A DNA stretch of 8,723 nt from the NCBI GenBank assembly GCA_947628355.1, contig CANQZO010000078.1, positions 1-8,723 of the forward strand. The letters are read 5' to 3'. A program made the position numbers and the translations under genes. The DNA is from Candidatus Gastranaerophilales bacterium (GTDB taxonomy: Bacteria > Cyanobacteriota > Vampirovibrionia > Gastranaerophilales > Gastranaerophilaceae). Of the stretch, positions 6,810 through 8,723 are shown piece after piece; position 1 is the first letter of the stretch, and each line of letters opens with the position of its first letter. The notes beneath the pieces are model-generated. The model saw only the letters and a list, made by a program, of their open reading frames with translations, had not been told where the DNA came from and made no database searches.

Positions 6810-7220
6810 TTATTTTTGGTAATTTATTTTAAAATAATCTAAATAAGATTTAAATTTATCTTGTGCTGTTAAGCATGTGTCAGTTAAATAACCTTTTTCA
6901 CTTTGCTATTCTTTTAAACCCCGATAATAAAATAATTTTATTTCATCGTCAATTATAAAAGGTGCAATATTATTTTTAAGACATTCTTTGAACATTATTA
7001 ATAGTCCTACCCTGCCGTTGCCGTCTTGAAACGGATGTATTGTTTCAAAATGATAATGAAAATCTAAAATTTCGGTTAGGTTTTACGGCATTTTCAGGAA
7101 TATTCCATAGTTTACCCGTTAAAAAGCATCACGAATTTTATCTGTTGCAAAATAATTTCTGACAGACCTTTCGGACATATTCCAAAATTTGCCGATAAAG
7201 GAAATTTTGTCAATTTTTAT
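6810..7220 (-). pseudogene. Decayed Fic-family AMPylation protein gene
   Basis: Fic enzymes transfer AMP (or related groups) from nucleotides onto protein hydroxyls. Reading the minus strand from 7220, IGKFWNMSERSVRNYFA and DKIRDAF appear. One base is missing in the T run at 7121-7125, after which the next frame gives LTGKLWNIPENAVKP. This is an HTH-like N-terminal module known in front of some Fic domains. Near 7070-7085 the frame returns and jumps directly to ILDFHYHFETIHPFQDGNGR, so the middle of the protein, probably well over 100 residues, is missing. The Fic motif is at 7037-7011. The Arg that normally follows GRVG is Leu. Downstream FYYRGLKE is followed by TAG at 6906-6908 where relatives have Trp. 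The frame then continues through EKGYLTDTCLTAQDKFKSYLDYF to TAA at 6810. The expected start codon is ATA (7218-7220). Five independent lesions mean it is not functional as a Fic enzyme. Confidence 0.85.
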
Positions 7221-7444
7221 TCAAAAATGAAAAATTTATATTCGGGAATATTGAGGACAGAAGAAATATTAAATAATAAATCCATGCTCATATTTCTTTT
7301 GGCAGTTTCAATTTTAGCAATATGTTCTCTTGAAACATCAACGAACTCTGCAAGCTGATTTTGAGAAAGATTTTTTTGTTTTCTGTATTTGGCAATATTA
7401 CTGCCGAGTAATTTCTTTTTAGCGTCCTTGAATAACATAGCCAT
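7217..7444 (-). CDS. Small XRE-family helix-turn-helix regulator
   Basis: Read from 7444 this is a 75-residue, single-domain DNA-binding protein. The sequence GSNIAKYRKQKNLSQNQLAEFVDVSREHIAKIETAKRNMSMDLLFNISSVLNI is a complete five-helix HTH_3 (Cro/C1-type) domain, with LSQNQLAEFVDVSREHIAKIE as the helix-turn-helix. The frame is open up to an ATG at 7522, but that ATG lies inside the terminator hairpin of the upstream operon and would add a non-family hydrophobic stretch, so I prefer 7444 (or 7438). No clear Shine-Dalgarno precedes either ATG. A weak promoter-like TTGGTT with TACAAA 18 nt later lies upstream. Its stop overlaps the ruined Fic gene, suggesting an ancestral XRE-Fic pair. It may repress its own promoter or be an orphaned antitoxin/regulator; both are inference. 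Confidence 0.75.
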   Translation of the reverse strand: MAMLFKDAKKKLLGSNIAKYRKQKNLSQNQLAEFVDVSREHIAKIETAKRNMSMDLLFNISSVLNIPEYKFFIFE

Positions 7445-7518
7445 ATTGTGAACTAAAAAGTTATATTTGTATGTAGTCTGATTGATAACAACCAATAATG
7501 AAATTTTAAATATATAAA

Positions 7519-7549
7519 ACAAAAAGCACTTTCAAAAGGTGCTTTTTGT
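7519..7549 (-). terminator. Terminator of the tandem-domain protein operon
   Basis: The inverted repeat AAAAAGCAC / GTGCTTTTT (7521-7529 with 7539-7547, extended by AC/GT to 7519 and 7549) has a short A-rich loop. On the minus strand the second arm ends in TTTTTGTTTTATAT. It starts 25 nt beyond the stop of the 162-aa gene at 7575 and separates that operon from the XRE gene. Confidence 0.8.
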
Positions 7550-7574
7550 CAGACTTGTGCCAAAGTTGTTATTC

Positions 7575-8063
7575 TTATGAATTGTCTTTCACTTTAAAAG
7601 AGCATACAAAATGGATTTGTGGTTTATCGCCGGTTGGTACTAATTTTACAACTTCTCCTACCTTGTCGCCGTTTTCATTAACCAAGTCAAAAACATTGTT
7701 GGAATTGTTTCCTTTATCTTTTATAGTATAAGTATTAGGAAATTCTACAGGCAGATTACCGGAATTTTTTAATATAGAGTCTGTGTCATCACGCATAGGT
7801 TGAGTCCAGTTTATTGCAAATTGAGGTTTATCATCGCCCATGCCTTCAATAGCTCCGACGTCATAGTGTCTGATTGGGTTTAAGTGGGCAAATTCAACTT
7901 GTCCGTCTGTGCCTTTTTTAAACTCACTGACTTGTGTGCCTGTTTCAGAGTCAAAAAGTCCGTATGCTCTTTGTTCGCATGCATGATTTATTATAATTTT
8001 TCTTGGATTAGGGTATATTAAAATTTGTTCTTGTTGTTCATTTAAAGATTTATTTTGTTCCAT
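7575..8063 (-). CDS. Hypothetical protein, two beta-type tandem units (162 aa)
   Basis: I do not recognise a named family. Residues 34-93 (from YGLFDSETG to WTQPMRDD) align without gaps to residues 42-101 of the product of the preceding gene, with about 24 of 60 positions identical. Shared landmarks are Y-x-LF, TG-x-Q, G-x-(I/V)EF, LNP, Y(E/D)V, DKP and W-T-x-P. A second, more divergent unit follows (about 86-154), ending VPTGDKPQIHFVCSF, so GDKP-type ends occur twice in this protein. The pattern of alternating strands with G-x-v-e-F-x-x-L-N-P-x-x-x-Y-x-V resembles prealbumin/SpaA-like or fibronectin-like beta sandwiches, which is only an analogy. There is no signal peptide or membrane segment. 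AAAGGAC lies 5 nt before the ATG. The gene is 18 nt downstream of its paralogue and last in the operon. Confidence 0.8.
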   Translation of the reverse strand: MEQNKSLNEQQEQILIYPNPRKIIINHACEQRAYGLFDSETGTQVSEFKKGTDGQVEFAHLNPIRHYDVGAIEGMGDDKPQFAINWTQPMRDDTDSILKNSGNLPVEFPNTYTIKDKGNNSNNVFDLVNENGDKVGEVVKLVPTGDKPQIHFVCSFKVKDNS

Positions 8064-8081
8064 AATATGTCCTTTCTTTTA

Positions 8082-8402
8082 TTAAGTATTTTTGTGTTCA
8101 TCATTATATAGAGGTAGAGTCCAAATACTTACGATTTTAGGTTTATCACCTTTTGAAACTTCTCCTCCTCTAACTTCATATTTTTTATTTGGGTTTAAGT
8201 TTTTAAATTCAATATAACCTTTTTCACCGTTTATAAAAGGAGTTTCTTGTACACCGGTTTTGGCATTAAAAAGGGCATAATCTCTTGCCGGCAAAGCCCA
8301 TGCCATGGCTATTGCCTTTTTGTCATCGCTTCGAATTGCTTTCTCGGGATAAGCATTTGAATTTTGTAATTTGTTTTCGTTTAATAAATTATTGTTTTTC
8401 AT
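8082..8402 (-). CDS. Hypothetical protein, one beta-type unit (106 aa)
   Basis: Function is unknown. The product has a hydrophilic Asn-rich N-terminus (1-27) and one roughly 60-residue unit. W35-A-L-P-A-R-D-Y opens the unit, G62-Y-I-E-F-K-N-L-N-P and Y75-E-V follow, and GDKPKIVSIW94-T-L-P-L-Y-N-D closes it. The same W-x-x-P feature at both ends, 59 residues apart, suggests a slice out of a repeat array. The paralogous 162-aa protein downstream shares the unit. The start at 8402 is chosen over an upstream in-frame ATG at 8465 because AAGGAAG sits 6 nt before it and the extra 21 residues have no counterpart in the paralogue. No secretion signal is seen. It is first in a two-gene operon with its own promoter about 160 nt upstream. 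Confidence 0.78.
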   Translation of the reverse strand: MKNNNLLNENKLQNSNAYPEKAIRSDDKKAIAMAWALPARDYALFNAKTGVQETPFINGEKGYIEFKNLNPNKKYEVRGGEVSKGDKPKIVSIWTLPLYNDEHKNT

Positions 8403-8408
8403 AATAAA

Positions 8409-8415
8409 CTTCCTT
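8409..8415 (-). promoter_or_regulatory. Shine-Dalgarno site deciding the 106-aa start
   Basis: On the minus strand AAGGAAG lies 6 nt before the ATG at 8402. The in-frame ATG at 8465 has no comparable site, so translation most likely begins at 8402. Confidence 0.7.
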
Positions 8416-8469
8416 TCTGTTTTCTTGCACCAAGAATTTGGCGTCTTTTGGGCGTCGTAAATCATTTAG

Positions 8470-8491
8470 GGTTAAAAATTTTATTTTAACC
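8470..8491. repeat. 8-bp inverted repeat in the leader
   Basis: GGTTAAAA (8470-8477) and TTTTAACC (8484-8491) form a perfect dyad with a 6-nt gap. It lies between the predicted promoter and the 106-aa gene, so it would be transcribed in the leader, or it could be an operator site. There is no T run suited to termination in the operon direction. Confidence 0.5.
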
Positions 8492-8507
8492 GCAATTTAA
8501 GAACACA

Positions 8508-8548
8508 AATATTTACACTGCTATTTTTATGCAGTTTCGTTAAATATT
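8508..8548. repeat. Nested imperfect dyad in the leader
   Basis: The outer arms AATATTTA (8508-8515) and TAAATATT (8541-8548) enclose inner arms ACTGC (8517-8521) and GCAGT (8531-8535). The internal loop is asymmetric: 1 nt on one side and 5 nt on the other. It sits about 20-60 nt after the predicted transcription start of the minus-strand operon. Confidence 0.45.
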
Positions 8549-8572
8549 CTTAGTTTTTTATAAAATTTATAA

Positions 8573-8601
8573 ATTATATTCAAAATTAATTATTATTGTA
8601 A
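8573..8601 (-). promoter_or_regulatory. Sigma-70-type promoter for the two-gene operon
   Basis: On the minus strand TTACAA (8601-8596) and a perfect TATAAT (8578-8573) are separated by exactly 17 nt. Transcription would start near 8566, giving a leader of about 160 nt before the 106-aa gene. In AT-rich DNA such matches arise by chance more often, but no better pair lies upstream of this operon. Confidence 0.6.
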
Positions 8602-8723
8602 CAGGCACAAATCAACGTAATAATATAATGCCCGTTTTTTTAAAATTCTAAACCTCTATATTAAAATCTTGTTACATTCCTGTTTCCCTTAAATTGCTTC
8701 GGGGGGGGGTAAAAATGGTATAA
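8602..8723. other. Non-coding AT-rich end of the window with a G9 run
   Basis: No gene is readable on either strand in the last 120 nt. The only notable sequence is nine consecutive G at 8701-8709, after which a short ATG-GTA-TAA follows and cannot be a gene. Together with the leader (8403-8572) this makes about 320 nt without coding sequence. Confidence 0.6.

Noticed and set aside
6795..6815. AT-only inverted repeat as a terminator after the Fic remnant
   Set aside because: The dyad is perfect but contains no G-C pairs, so the hairpin would be unstable. Such dyads are common by chance in DNA this AT-rich.
7445..7522. N-terminal extension of the XRE protein to an ATG at 7522
   Set aside because: That ATG lies in the terminator hairpin of the upstream operon, and the 26 extra residues are hydrophobic and foreign to the family.
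6764..8640. GCCCGTT shared near 6767 and 8632 as possible flanking repeats of an insertion
   Set aside because: Only 7 nt are shared, with diverging flanks and no recombinase gene between them. This is expected by chance.

Overview
The window joins a conserved ribosomal-protein/RNA-polymerase block to an AT-rich accessory region. The protein sequences suggest a non-photosynthetic relative of the cyanobacteria (Gastranaerophilales / Melainabacteria-like). The RpoA alpha-CTD motif SVRAYNCLKRASINS, the cysteine-free S4 N-terminus with GQHGAARKKLSEY, the S11 tail HNGCRPPKRRRV and the rplQ-truA-rplM-rpsI order all look cyanobacterial, while the low GC and the accessory genes fit a gut-associated member. 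This assignment is inference from recalled family sequences; no search was run.

Positions 1-3830, plus strand: end of rpsK, then rpsD, rpoA, rplQ, truA, rplM and rpsI, tightly packed. Stop and start overlap as TAATG at rplQ/truA and rplM/rpsI, and truA overlaps rplM by 20 nt. The operon closes with a strong hairpin terminator at 3795-3828 that also serves the converging minus-strand genes. L17 carries an internal insertion of about 24 residues.

Positions 3855-6498, minus strand: a two-gene cassette. The first gene (590 aa) encodes a protein with one N-terminal membrane segment, a beta-rich middle and six copies of a 14-residue repeat (42-bp DNA repeat) near its C-terminus. The second, 22 nt downstream, encodes a 282-aa protein whose C-terminal half has the full R / STS / ExE signature of an arginine-type mono-ADP-ribosyltransferase. 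No immunity gene is recognisable.

Positions 6810-7444, minus strand: a small XRE-family repressor followed directly by the wreck of a Fic-family AMPylation gene. HPFQDGNGR is still readable, but the gene has no start codon, a frameshift, an internal deletion and an in-frame TAG where related proteins have Trp.

Positions 7519-8601, minus strand: a two-gene operon with a good sigma-70-type promoter (8573-8601), a leader of about 160 nt containing two dyad sequences, and a terminator (7519-7549). Its products (106 and 162 aa) are paralogues built from a roughly 60-residue beta-type unit of unknown function. The window ends in non-coding AT-rich DNA with a striking run of nine G. Taken together, the region right after the ribosomal operon looks like an effector/toxin-type accessory locus with one intact ADP-ribosyltransferase, one dead AMPylase and a pair of unknown tandem-domain proteins.
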